From Pseudomonadota bacterium (GTDB taxonomy: Bacteria; Pseudomonadota; Gammaproteobacteria; Steroidobacterales; GCA-2729495): 46,030 bases of DNA. The notes under the pieces were generated by a model. It was not told where the DNA came from. It worked only from the letters and a program-made list of their open reading frames with translations, and did not search any database. Position numbers and translations under genes: made by a program. Positions 37,306 through 45,349 of the stretch are shown here, one piece after another (position 1 is the first letter of the stretch; every line of letters begins with the position of its first letter). Location: the NCBI GenBank assembly GCA_963204745.1, contig CAUJHF010000032.1:1-46030 (forward strand). Direction: 5' to 3'.

Positions 37306-37318
37306 CTGTCCCTGCGAT

Positions 37319-37350
37319 GGTGCCGCGCCCTTCCAGTCGGGCGCGGCACC
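37319..37350 (+). terminator. Hairpin after TonB receptor 2
   Basis: GGTGCCGCGCCC (37319-37330) pairs perfectly with GGGCGCGGCACC (37339-37350) across an 8-base loop, 14 bp after the receptor stop. The following bases (ACTTCTTGC) are a weak T stretch, so the terminator may be imperfect or Rho-assisted. Confidence 0.6.
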
Positions 37351-37539
37351 ACTTCTTGCACCCTGCCTGGGGACCTTGCGCCCTGTTCGCTCAAGGCAGA
37401 AATAGCGGTTGCCGCTCTGGCGACGCCCGGAAGCAGCATCACCTTTTGGCCAAGCTGATTCAGCTGTGGCTCACGCGGTACCTTCTGTGACCAGTCTTGC
37501 CCCGGTACATCGCCATGGCCGACCGGTGGTGCGATTGCC

Positions 37540-37945
37540 TAGAACTGCCAACAACATTTTTACAGCAACGATTGCGCTGCGCCATCACCAACGGGTACCG
37601 GCTCAAGGCTGAATGGATCCACGCCTTCGAGGCAGGCGACGTTGAATCCATACTCATTTGGATTGCTGCGACGTTGGTGGTGAGTGTAAATACCACAGGT
37701 CGCGCAAAAGTAGTGTTTCGCAGTCCGAGTGTTCCATTGGTAAAGGGTCAGGTCTTCCGCGCCTTTAACAATGCGCAAATTCGCAAGCGGAACACCGGCC
37801 ATAATTGCGCCCTTGCGTCGGCACAACGAACAGTTGCAGCGGCGTAAGTTCTCAAGGCCATTTTCGAGAATCACCTCGAAGACTACCGCTCCGCAATGGC
37901 ACGATCCTTTTCTGGTTTCCACGATGCCGTTACCTGGCAGTTCTA
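37540..37945. repeat. 11-bp inverted repeats framing the GFA-family gene
   Basis: TAGAACTGCCA at 37540-37550 and its exact reverse complement TGGCAGTTCTA at 37935-37945 lie 10 bp beyond the stop and 13 bp beyond the start of the GFA-family gene. The boundary-like placement suggests a small inserted unit. No transposase or target duplication was identified. Confidence 0.55.
37560..37922 (-). CDS. GFA-family (CENP-V/GFA domain) zinc protein
   Basis: 120 aa, the glutathione-dependent formaldehyde-activating-enzyme fold. Zinc ligands are visible in 'GSCHCGAVVFE', 'RRCNCSLCRRKGAI' and 'YFCATCGIYTHHQ'. Most such proteins have no proven substrate; the original one adds formaldehyde to glutathione non-essentially. 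It is the only minus-strand gene between two TonB receptors, with lower GC than its neighbours and framed by inverted repeats, so it may be a transferred gene. Confidence 0.85.
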   Translation of the reverse strand: METRKGSCHCGAVVFEVILENGLENLRRCNCSLCRRKGAIMAGVPLANLRIVKGAEDLTLYQWNTRTAKHYFCATCGIYTHHQRRSNPNEYGFNVACLEGVDPFSLEPVPVGDGAAQSLL

Positions 37946-38182
37946 ACTCCTATCAGGTAGCAAAAGTGCCGCATAACATTCCATACGGCAAGCTATACGG
38001 CAGCCAGCAAGGCTGGAGTACAGCCAATGACCGTACAGGACCACGGCGCCACTCAGCAAAACTCAACGAGCCTTGGCGAGAATCAGGATTGAGGGCGGGC
38101 CAAATAACAGCTTGTGTTACCTGGATCTATGCAGCACTTGGCTGCCTCTTGCTGCCCCCCGGAGTGCTGCGAAGAACCAAAG
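37946..38182. other. Stretch without a recognised gene
   Basis: Part of the 324-bp gap (37923-38246) between the GFA gene and TonB receptor 3. It has short repeated ACGGC/TACGGC motifs (37984-38005) but no convincing coding frame; open frames across it are antisense to the GFA gene. The rest of the gap is the receptor's terminator. Confidence 0.6.
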
Positions 38183-38213
38183 AAAAAGGCGGCGGATCTT
38201 TCGATCCGCCGCC
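38183..38213 (-). terminator. Rho-independent terminator of TonB receptor 3
   Basis: On the minus strand GGCGGCGGATC and GATCCGCCGCC (38203-38213 and 38188-38198) form a perfect 11-bp stem with a GAAA loop, followed by a T run (plus-strand A at 38183-38187). It is 33 bp after the receptor stop codon. Confidence 0.9.
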
Positions 38214-38246
38214 CGTCTCTATTGCGTTCGTCTGGCTGAGCAACCC

Positions 38247-40649
38247 TTACTGGGCACCGCCAAACTTGTAGCTGAGCGTCGCGCCGATCTGGCGTCCCGG
38301 CTGCAGTGTCAGGCCGAATCCGCGGCCGCTGGTCGAGGTCGAGACGCACTGTGCTGCGGTACCACCGGAAGCGGTACAGCTCGGCAGCGCGCCACCAGAA
38401 GAGGCCTGGCGGTCGATGTACCGGATGATATCCAGCGGCGTGTCATCGTCCGTCAGGTTCTTGACCCAGGCGGTGAGCTGCCAGTTCTGCCAGTTGGCAC
38501 CGATGCGTGCGCCGAGCAGGTTGCGGTCACCGGTCTCGATCAGGTTGTGCTCCTGCGAATACTTCGACTCCTCAAAGGTGTAGTCCGCACCGACAAACAT
38601 GCCGCCCCAGCTGAACGGTATGTCATAGCGGGTGAACAGCGCGAACTGGTTCTCCGGTACGCGCGGTGACTGCTTGCCGGATACATCGCCAAACTCGTTG
38701 TAGTAGTTGTCCAACGTTGTGAAGCCGGTGATGTTGCCTACCAGATCAGCCTGGTCAACGCTGATGCGCTCCTTGATCTCGGAGTGCGTGTAAGCGTAGA
38801 TGAAGCCGGCAGTCCAGTTGTCGGTGATGGCGAGGTTGGTCTCGATCTCTGCACCCCAGACCTCGGTCTTGCCCACGTTTGCAAGCACCGACTGGGGTAC
38901 ACCGCCCGGGCCCTCGATGTTGGTCGTCAGCTGCTGGTCTTCCACATCGTTGAAGTAAACCGCGAAATTCGCGATGAGACGACGGTCGAGCCATTCGGTC
39001 TTGGCACCGATCTCATAGCTCCACATGGTTTCTTCATCGACGGCACGGAAGCTTTCGTCGGGCAATCCGGAGATCGGATCATCCGGCAGCGTTGCATTGA
39101 AGTCACCGGGCTTGGTGCCACGGGCGATGTTGGCATACAGGTTGATATCGTCGCTGTACCGGTAACGCGCAGTCAGACGCGGCGTGAAGCTGGTGAAGGT
39201 CTTCTGGCAACTCGTACCGTCTGCGCAGGGATCTACCGTGCCCGTACCGTTATTGACGATGTTGGAGACCTCGACATCATCACTCGAATAACGACCTTCG
39301 AGCCCGACCGTGAGACGATCGTTGATATCCATGTCGATACCACCGAATACCGCGCGGTTCTGTACCCTTTCGGTAGTCAGGTTGGCGACCGTCTGCAGTG
39401 CCGATACACCGCTGGACAGAACCTTGCGGTTATAGACTTCCCAGTCCTTGATATCCAGGAAGTAGAAGCCCCACGTACCGCGAATCCGTGCATCCTGCGG
39501 CGTCGTGACGCGCAATTCCTGGGTCAGGGTCTGCGACTTGTCTTCATCCAGCTGGTAGAAGCTGCCGGCGGATGCGCCAAAGGGAACCGGGTCGTAGTTC
39601 GCATAAGAGACGTCAAAGCCGGTATTGACCTTGTCCGAGATGTAGCCCGTGGTGCTGGTAAAGGTATAGCCGCTAGGTGCGGTGTAATCGATGACCAGGC
39701 TGGCCAGGGTGCGATCCATTTCGGTACCGGACATGCCACCGTCGGCATTCTCCAGCAACCCGGTCGCGAGGTTGATGTTGTTTTCGTCGAGAACCGCCGT
39801 ACCACAGTAGTAACCGCGGGCGCGCGGCGTGTTGGCGGTACGTGGATAGCAGTTGTTGATGCTGCGCGGCTGCAGGTAGATCGCAAAATGGTCATCATCG
39901 GTCTTCTGCAGGCCGCCCTTCAGGGTGATCTCCAGGCCATCCAGCGGCGTCCATAGCAGCTTGGCCGTGAGGTTCTTGGTCTCGGTGCCGCCCACATCGT
40001 CACCATAGGCCTGATTCTTGTACTCACCGCCGTAGGTGTCGTAGCCGGCGCTGACGTAGTAAGCGAGCTGATTGTCGATGAGCGGTCCGCTCAGCCAGCC
40101 CGAGTACTCCTGGGTGTCGTGTTCTGCGCCGGTAATGGTGGCGCCGCCTTCGAGTCCGTCAAGCGAGGGCTTGCGGGTGATGTAGTTGATGGCGCCGGCA
40201 TAGGTGCCGCGACCGAACTGTGCGGCCTGCGGACCCTTGATCACTTCCACCCGCTCGAGGTTGGAGAGTTCCGTCGATTGCGGTGAGCCGGACAGATAGA
40301 CGCCATCCACAAAGTAACCGACAGCGGAACTGTTGGCGACGCCATTGACTACAGTCGTGATACCGCGCAAGGACGGACGATCTGAGCCAGGTTGCCGGCC
40401 AAAGGCCGAGGTAAAGGACAGGCCCGGGGTGAACTTGGCGATATCGTCGATGCTCTTGAGGTTGAGTTCCTCGATGCTCGCTGCGGTGAAGGCGCTCACC
40501 GCGATCGGAATCTCCTGGATGTTTTCTTCGAACTTGCGGGCTGTCACCACGATCTCTTCGGGGATCGCCAGCGCAGGCTGCGCCAGCAGGGTGATGCCCA
40601 CTGCGGTTAGGCCCAATAAGGGCTTGCTAAAATAATCGATCGTTTTCAT
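38247..40649 (-). CDS. TonB-dependent receptor 3
   Basis: 800 aa. Signal peptide 'LGLTAVGITLLAQPALA', TonB-box region 'EEIVVTARKFEENIQ', plug 'LERVEVIKGPQAAQFGRGTY' and a long barrel ending 'ATLSYKFGGAQ'. A poly-G ribosome-site region (GGGGGGG) precedes ATG 40649. It is transcribed alone and terminated at 38183-38213. Its plug is like those of receptors 1 and 2, so the three belong to one receptor subgroup, but their barrels differ in sequence. The upstream 225-bp gap (40650-40874) holds the promoter region; no clear operator was identified. Confidence 0.93.
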   Translation of the reverse strand: MKTIDYFSKPLLGLTAVGITLLAQPALAIPEEIVVTARKFEENIQEIPIAVSAFTAASIEELNLKSIDDIAKFTPGLSFTSAFGRQPGSDRPSLRGITTVVNGVANSSAVGYFVDGVYLSGSPQSTELSNLERVEVIKGPQAAQFGRGTYAGAINYITRKPSLDGLEGGATITGAEHDTQEYSGWLSGPLIDNQLAYYVSAGYDTYGGEYKNQAYGDDVGGTETKNLTAKLLWTPLDGLEITLKGGLQKTDDDHFAIYLQPRSINNCYPRTANTPRARGYYCGTAVLDENNINLATGLLENADGGMSGTEMDRTLASLVIDYTAPSGYTFTSTTGYISDKVNTGFDVSYANYDPVPFGASAGSFYQLDEDKSQTLTQELRVTTPQDARIRGTWGFYFLDIKDWEVYNRKVLSSGVSALQTVANLTTERVQNRAVFGGIDMDINDRLTVGLEGRYSSDDVEVSNIVNNGTGTVDPCADGTSCQKTFTSFTPRLTARYRYSDDINLYANIARGTKPGDFNATLPDDPISGLPDESFRAVDEETMWSYEIGAKTEWLDRRLIANFAVYFNDVEDQQLTTNIEGPGGVPQSVLANVGKTEVWGAEIETNLAITDNWTAGFIYAYTHSEIKERISVDQADLVGNITGFTTLDNYYNEFGDVSGKQSPRVPENQFALFTRYDIPFSWGGMFVGADYTFEESKYSQEHNLIETGDRNLLGARIGANWQNWQLTAWVKNLTDDDTPLDIIRYIDRQASSGGALPSCTASGGTAAQCVSTSTSGRGFGLTLQPGRQIGATLSYKFGGAQ

Positions 40650-40874
40650 GTGGGTTCCCCCCCCCTCGTGTTGAGCAGCAAATGTGGCGTGGATGCAACA
40701 AAAAGCATTGCTTTCGTTGAGTGGATATAAAGTTAGTACAACGTGCCCACACTACGCAGGCAAACCAGACGCTTGTCTATAGTGGAACTCACTGATCCCT
40801 GCATTACAAGTGGCGGCAATTCGCTGATTGTGGCCGCCAAGCAAATGCCGATTCGATGAGTATCCGTATAGTGG

Positions 40875-42053
40875 TCAGGCCCTGCCGGTCAACTGACGGG
40901 TAATGCCCGCTTTCAGGGGCGGCAGCCGGTTTGCCAGGCGCAGTACGGCCGACCTGAAAAAGCGCGCCGGCATCTGGTCGTCGGTGAACAGGCCGACGAG
41001 CACATTGGTGCCCAGATAGATTGGCCGGGTGGCCCGTCGATGCTCGGACTGGTAGCGAGCCAGCACCGACATGCTGCCGATATCCCGGCCGGCGGTGCGC
41101 GCACCGCGCAGGGCCCGGGTCAGCGACTCCACGCCGTAGAGCCCGCAATTGAAGCCGTGTGCGGTCACCGGGTGCATGCCGACCGCAGCGTCGCCCAGCA
41201 GCGCGAAGCGATGGGCAACAAAGCGCTGCGCATATACCGCCACCAGCGGATAGCTGTGCCGTTCGCCGACCAGCCGCATCGCGCCGAGCCGGGATTCGAA
41301 CTGCTCGGTGACCAGCTTTTCAAATGCAGGGACCGGCATCTGCATCATTGCATTGCTCTGGTCGGCCGACAGCGTGATGACCGCTGAAGACAGCAGACCA
41401 TTAAGCGGCAACACCGCGAGCGTACGACCGTAGTGGAAACACTCGTGCGCGATCCCGTTGTGCGGCAATTCGTGGGACAGGCGACAGACAATCACGGTGC
41501 GCCCGAAGTCGCGCATGTCGGCGCCGATGCCCATGCGGCGCCGGGCGTCTGAAAACCGGCTGTCGGCGGCAACCATCAGCGGAGCCGTCAGGATCCGCCC
41601 GTCGGCCAGGCGCACTTCAGCCGCGTCGGTGGTCGTTGCCACGCCGCTGACCGCTGCGTCGCTGATGATCTCGATTGAAGGCATGGAAGACGCGACTTCG
41701 AAGGCGGCTTTGCGGATCACGTTGTTGGCCACGAGGTAGCCGAGTTCCGTCTGCTGCGTGCCACGCGTGTCAAAACCCAGAAAGTGGGGTGACTTGCCAT
41801 CCAGCACCCGGGCCTCGCGGATCGGCGAAATGTCTCCGGCAGGATAGTTCTGCCACATTCCCAAAGACTGCAGGATGTCAGCGGCGCGGTGGGTGAGTGC
41901 AATCTCCCGCCCATCGGCCGGCGGGTCCGCCAGGACGGCACGCGGCAGCTTCTCGACGACCGTCACGCCGAAGCCGGCATTTGCCAGTGAAATCGCCAGT
42001 GACAGGCCGGCCGGCCCTGCGCCGATTATGATCACGTCCTGCTCGTCGGCCAT
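40875..42053 (-). CDS. ubiM: FAD-dependent ubiquinone hydroxylase, UbiH/UbiM type
   Basis: 392-aa flavin monooxygenase of the UbiH/COQ6 family. It has 'QDVIIIGAGPAGLSLAISLA' (FAD-binding), 'DGREIALTHRAADILQSLGM' and the second FAD motif 'ALLGDAAVGMHPVTAHGFN', whose 'HPVTAHGFN' differs from the 'HPIAGQGFN' of UbiH/F/I and resembles UbiM, a hydroxylase that can act at several ring positions. Known family members add OH to the ubiquinone ring with O2. It is next to an FNR gene on the same strand, spaced 24 bp. The UbiM assignment is by motif; UbiH or UbiF is possible. Confidence 0.72.
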   Translation of the reverse strand: MADEQDVIIIGAGPAGLSLAISLANAGFGVTVVEKLPRAVLADPPADGREIALTHRAADILQSLGMWQNYPAGDISPIREARVLDGKSPHFLGFDTRGTQQTELGYLVANNVIRKAAFEVASSMPSIEIISDAAVSGVATTTDAAEVRLADGRILTAPLMVAADSRFSDARRRMGIGADMRDFGRTVIVCRLSHELPHNGIAHECFHYGRTLAVLPLNGLLSSAVITLSADQSNAMMQMPVPAFEKLVTEQFESRLGAMRLVGERHSYPLVAVYAQRFVAHRFALLGDAAVGMHPVTAHGFNCGLYGVESLTRALRGARTAGRDIGSMSVLARYQSEHRRATRPIYLGTNVLVGLFTDDQMPARFFRSAVLRLANRLPPLKAGITRQLTGRA

Positions 42054-42077
42054 ATCTTTCTCCTGACCGCACCTGTT

Positions 42078-42917
42078 TCAGCGGTGCGTGGTGCCTGATT
42101 CCGGGCGGTGACGATTGATCCCGCATCTCGAGTAGGGGTTCATGCACTCGGCGATGGCGTACAGACCCTCCGGATTCAGCAGGGTGATCTGCCGGCGGTT
42201 GGCGCGCAACAGCCCGCTCTTCTGAAAACGCGCGAGTATGCGGCTGACCGTTTCGGTCGCCAGGCGCAGATAATTGGCGATGTCCTGACGCGACATCGCC
42301 AGTTGCAGTTCAGTCGAGGCACCGCCGGCGAGTCGATGCCGGGCACCGACCATGACGAGAAAGGCTGCGAGCCGCTCCTCGGCAGTGAAGTCGCCGGAGA
42401 TACTGGTCATGCTGAACACGTGACGGCTGAGCCCGCGCAGTATCTGGAGCTGCAGTTCCGGAATCTCGCGTGCCAGCTGGCTGATGGCGCGATAGGGCAG
42501 ATGACAGACCGAGCTTTCCACCAGCGCAATGGCGTCTGAAAAATGCTGTTCCGGGAAGATCGCATCGATGCCGATAAGCTCGCCGACGAAATGAAAATTG
42601 ATCACGTGCTCCCGTCCGTTTGGATCTACGGCACAGGTTTTCAGGCATCCGGTACGCACGGCGTACAAGGAATGGAATTTGTCGCCGACGCGAAACAGGT
42701 GTTCGCCCGGTGCCAGGTTGGCGGAGTGCTGAACGATGTTCTCGAATTTACGCAGGGCCTCGGGTGCCAGACCGGCAGGCAGGCAGTGCGGCCGCAAGAT
42801 GCAGGTTCCGCAACGCGGCCGCGCCGGACCCGCCTTGATCGGGGTCGCTGCTCCGGCTGACTGGGCGCTTTTCGCGTCGTTGCCAGCTGGGTTGTCTTTT
42901 TTTCCGGGCCACGGCAT
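42078..42917 (-). CDS. fnr: FNR-type oxygen-sensing regulator
   Basis: 279 aa from ATG 42917. The cluster ligands Cys36, Cys39, Cys45 (Cx2Cx5C in 'RCGTCILRPHCLP') and Cys138 ('SSVCHLPYRA') match E. coli FNR Cys20/23/29/122, so a 4Fe-4S oxygen switch is likely. A cNMP-like barrel ('GEHLFRVGDKFHSLYAVRTG') is followed by the Crp HTH ('MSRQDIANYLRLATETVSRI', recognition helix ...'ETVSR'). It follows algR with an 8-bp gap and precedes the ubiquinone hydroxylase, so it may tune quinone and respiration genes. A longer in-frame start (43037) would overlap algR. Confidence 0.88.
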   Translation of the reverse strand: MPWPGKKDNPAGNDAKSAQSAGAATPIKAGPARPRCGTCILRPHCLPAGLAPEALRKFENIVQHSANLAPGEHLFRVGDKFHSLYAVRTGCLKTCAVDPNGREHVINFHFVGELIGIDAIFPEQHFSDAIALVESSVCHLPYRAISQLAREIPELQLQILRGLSRHVFSMTSISGDFTAEERLAAFLVMVGARHRLAGGASTELQLAMSRQDIANYLRLATETVSRILARFQKSGLLRANRRQITLLNPEGLYAIAECMNPYSRCGINRHRPESGTTHR

Positions 42918-42925
42918 GTGGTCGA

Positions 42926-43684
42926 TTATACGGGAGTGCTGGAGTTCCGGCCGGCTCGCAGTCGTCGCTTGACCTCGCCGACATGGCGGCGACTTACGGC
43001 GAGCGGTGGCAAGCCGGCCTTGAGCCGCACCTGCCACGCACCGTTGTCTTCCTGTTCGAGGCTGTCCATGTATTCGACGGCCACCAGTGCATTGCGGTGT
43101 ATGCGCAGAAAGCGCTCGCCAAACTCGTTCTCAAGATTCTTCAGGGGTTCATCGAGGAGTGCTTCGCCACCCGCGTAATACGCCGTTACGTATTTCTGGT
43201 CGGCCTGAAAGCAGTATATGTCTTCGACAGGGATCATCTGCAGGGCGCGGCCGCGCTGGGCGCAGATCTGAGTGCGCGGCAGCGAACCTGGCAGTTCGGC
43301 CAGCTGCATGCGGCTGATGCGCGCCGCATGGGCCAGCGTCTGCTGCAGGCGCTCGCGGCGCACCGGTTTCAGGAGATAGCCGATCGCCTGTGCATCGAAG
43401 GCCTGGATCGCATATTCGTCGTAGGCTGTGGTGAAGATAATCGCCGGCTTCTGCGCCCAGTTTGCCATGTGGCCGGCCACCTGCAGACCATCGAGTCCGG
43501 GCATGCGGATATCCAGCAGCACGATGTCGGGGCGCAGTTCATTGGCCACCTGCAAGGCCTCCTCGCCGTGACTGGCCTCGCCGACCACGCTGAAGCCGGG
43601 GATTTCCGCCAGCAGCTGGCGCAGGCGGCTGCGCGCTGGCGGCTCGTCATCGACGATAAGCACGCCTGTGGTCGCGCTGTTCAT
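42926..43684 (-). CDS. algR: LytTR response regulator, AlgR-like
   Basis: 252 aa. Receiver domain residues about 8-120 with Asp12-Asp13 and phospho-acceptor Asp58 in 'PDIVLLDIRMPGLDG', the switch 'TTAYDEYAIQAF' and Lys in 'YLLKPV'. A LytTR DNA-binding domain follows (about 140-245, 'IYCFQADQKYVTAYY', 'FLRIHRNALVAVEYMDSLE'). The start overlaps the kinase stop by 4 bp. In Pseudomonas and Xanthomonas algR precedes hemC-hemD; here fnr follows instead. Confidence 0.9.
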   Translation of the reverse strand: MNSATTGVLIVDDEPPARSRLRQLLAEIPGFSVVGEASHGEEALQVANELRPDIVLLDIRMPGLDGLQVAGHMANWAQKPAIIFTTAYDEYAIQAFDAQAIGYLLKPVRRERLQQTLAHAARISRMQLAELPGSLPRTQICAQRGRALQMIPVEDIYCFQADQKYVTAYYAGGEALLDEPLKNLENEFGERFLRIHRNALVAVEYMDSLEQEDNGAWQVRLKAGLPPLAVSRRHVGEVKRRLRAGRNSSTPV

Positions 43685-44799
43685 GCGGGCAGCGCCTGAC
43701 GGTCGGCCGGGAACTCGATGGTGACGGTGAACATGCCCGGCACCGTGTCGGTTACGGACAGCACACCGCGCACGCCAAAGGCGAGTTCAAGCCGTTCGCG
43801 GATGTTGTCGAGCGCGATGCGGTTGCCCTGCCGTGCCGTGAGTGTCGCGGGCGGCAGCGGGTTGCTGACACTGATGCGCACGATGCCGCCGGCGGATTCG
43901 CCCGACACCTGGATGCGGCCGGGTTGTGGCATCGGCTCGATACCGTGGTAGATCGCGTTTTCCAGCAACGGCTGGATGGTGAGCCCGGGAATGGCCGTAT
44001 CTTCCGGCAGCGGCCCCAGTTGCCAGTCTACCTGCAGCCGTTTGCCCAGTCGGTGCTGCTCCATGCGTTCATACACGCGGGCGATCTCGAGTTCTTCGCG
44101 CAGCGGGATCAGTTGTCGGCCGTCGCGCAGCGAGGCCCGGAACAGATCGGCCAGATCCTCGACGGCCTGTTCGGCTGCCAGCGGGTTGCTGCGGGTCAGC
44201 GCGGCAATGGTGTTCATGCTGTTGAAGAGAAAGTGTGGGCGAATCCGCGCCTGCAGCGCAGTGAGTCGTGACTCCGCTTCGCGGCGGACATTGCGCTGCC
44301 ATTGCTGGGAGACATAGAAATAGCGCAGCACAGGCGCAGTCACCAGCATGCCGATGGCGAGGTTCCGGGTCAGGAAGCCCAGATGGTTGGTCGGGAACCA
44401 TCCACCACCGGTTTCAGGACCTGTGCCGAGAATCCTGCCCAGCCAGAATGCCGCTTCCGAAACGGCGGCGACGCAAGCCATGACCACCAGAAAGGTGATG
44501 ACGCTGCCTTCAGGTACAGGAAAGCGCGCGAGCCAGCGGCGCAATCGGCACAGCGATGCTGCGCTGAGCAGCCCGGTCCAGAGCAGCAGGAGCGCAGTCT
44601 GTGCAAGATGGCTGTAGAACGCCCACCAGCCGGGTTGGCCGGCCAGTGTCAGCAGCAGGGCCAGCAGTTGTGATGCGAGTACGACGCCAAAGACGGCGAG
44701 CGGGGAGCAGAGATTCGGGATTTCGAAGCCGTCAGAACCCGTGCTATTCCTCGCTGCACCATTCTTCCATGACCCGTTGAGCATCTGCGCGCTCGGCAT
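43681..44799 (-). CDS. algZ: LytS-family sensor histidine kinase, AlgZ-like
   Basis: 372 aa from ATG 44799, chosen because GAGGA lies 5 bp upstream; ATG 44811 is an alternative. Several N-terminal TM segments (about residues 34-150) precede the His_kinase domain with the phospho-acceptor His in 'RIRPHFLFNSMNTI' and the ATP-binding 'IQPLLENAIYHGIEP'. The signal is not known. It is coupled to algR by a 4-bp overlap and its 5' end overlaps the DUF4124 gene, consistent with one transcript. Confidence 0.86.
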   Translation of the reverse strand: MPSAQMLNGSWKNGAARNSTGSDGFEIPNLCSPLAVFGVVLASQLLALLLTLAGQPGWWAFYSHLAQTALLLLWTGLLSAASLCRLRRWLARFPVPEGSVITFLVVMACVAAVSEAAFWLGRILGTGPETGGGWFPTNHLGFLTRNLAIGMLVTAPVLRYFYVSQQWQRNVRREAESRLTALQARIRPHFLFNSMNTIAALTRSNPLAAEQAVEDLADLFRASLRDGRQLIPLREELEIARVYERMEQHRLGKRLQVDWQLGPLPEDTAIPGLTIQPLLENAIYHGIEPMPQPGRIQVSGESAGGIVRISVSNPLPPATLTARQGNRIALDNIRERLELAFGVRGVLSVTDTVPGMFTVTIEFPADRQALPA

Positions 44800-45247
44800 C
44801 GAGTTCCTCATCGGTCAGGTAGATACGGTCGCCGTTCGGACCGGGTTTATAGAGCTTCTGGGCCTGATTGTAGTTTGCCACACGCTCCTGCGCCTTCTTG
44901 CAGGTCGCCGCCCGTTGCGCCAGGTTCTTCTCGCGATCGCTGGTCGCGGCGTCGGCGGCATCCTCGGCAGTATCGTCGGCGTCCTGCTGCCCCTCGAGCG
45001 TGTTTACGGCGTCTTGGGGCTCATCGGCCCTGGTCGGTGCCTGCACCGTGCTCTTGTCAGTCCGCCGATAGCGGATCGGCATCGTTTCAGATGTGGCATT
45101 TGCCGGCGGCTGGTCGCTGTAGTGCGGGACGCCCTCATCGTCTACCCACTTGTAGACCGTGGCCTGCTGGCCGAGCGCAGGTGTCAAAACCAGGGCAGAT
45201 GCGAGAACGAGGACGGACAAGCCGCTGGCAGTAATCAGGCGCTGCAT
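44744..45247 (-). CDS. DUF4124-containing secreted protein
   Basis: 167 aa. Signal peptide residues 1-26 ('VLVLASALVLTPALG') and then the DUF4124 signature 'VYKWVDDEGVPHYSDQPP', a short beta domain common in gammaproteobacterial periplasmic proteins. The remainder is acidic and helical, with two Cys residues ('ATCKKAQERV' and 'EEWCSEE') that may pair. Its 3' end overlaps the kinase start. Function unknown. Confidence 0.82.
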   Translation of the reverse strand: MQRLITASGLSVLVLASALVLTPALGQQATVYKWVDDEGVPHYSDQPPANATSETMPIRYRRTDKSTVQAPTRADEPQDAVNTLEGQQDADDTAEDAADAATSDREKNLAQRAATCKKAQERVANYNQAQKLYKPGPNGDRIYLTDEELDAERADAQRVMEEWCSEE

Positions 45248-45349
45248 GTTCGGGACCTCTGTGAAAGATGCCGGGGCCGTAGCGATACCGCCCGTATGAC
45301 CGCGATTATGCCATCAGGAAGGCCCCGGAAAATCAGACACAGTTCACGC

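Noticed and set aside
37923..38010. Integron attC-like site next to the GFA gene
   Set aside because: GFA genes occur in integron cassettes, but the core sites RYYYAAC and GTTRRRY are not matched on both sides, so only the inverted repeats are reported.
37771..38271. Open frame across the GFA gene and the following gap
   Set aside because: Antisense to the GFA gene with its zinc motifs and running through a terminator; no protein-like pattern.
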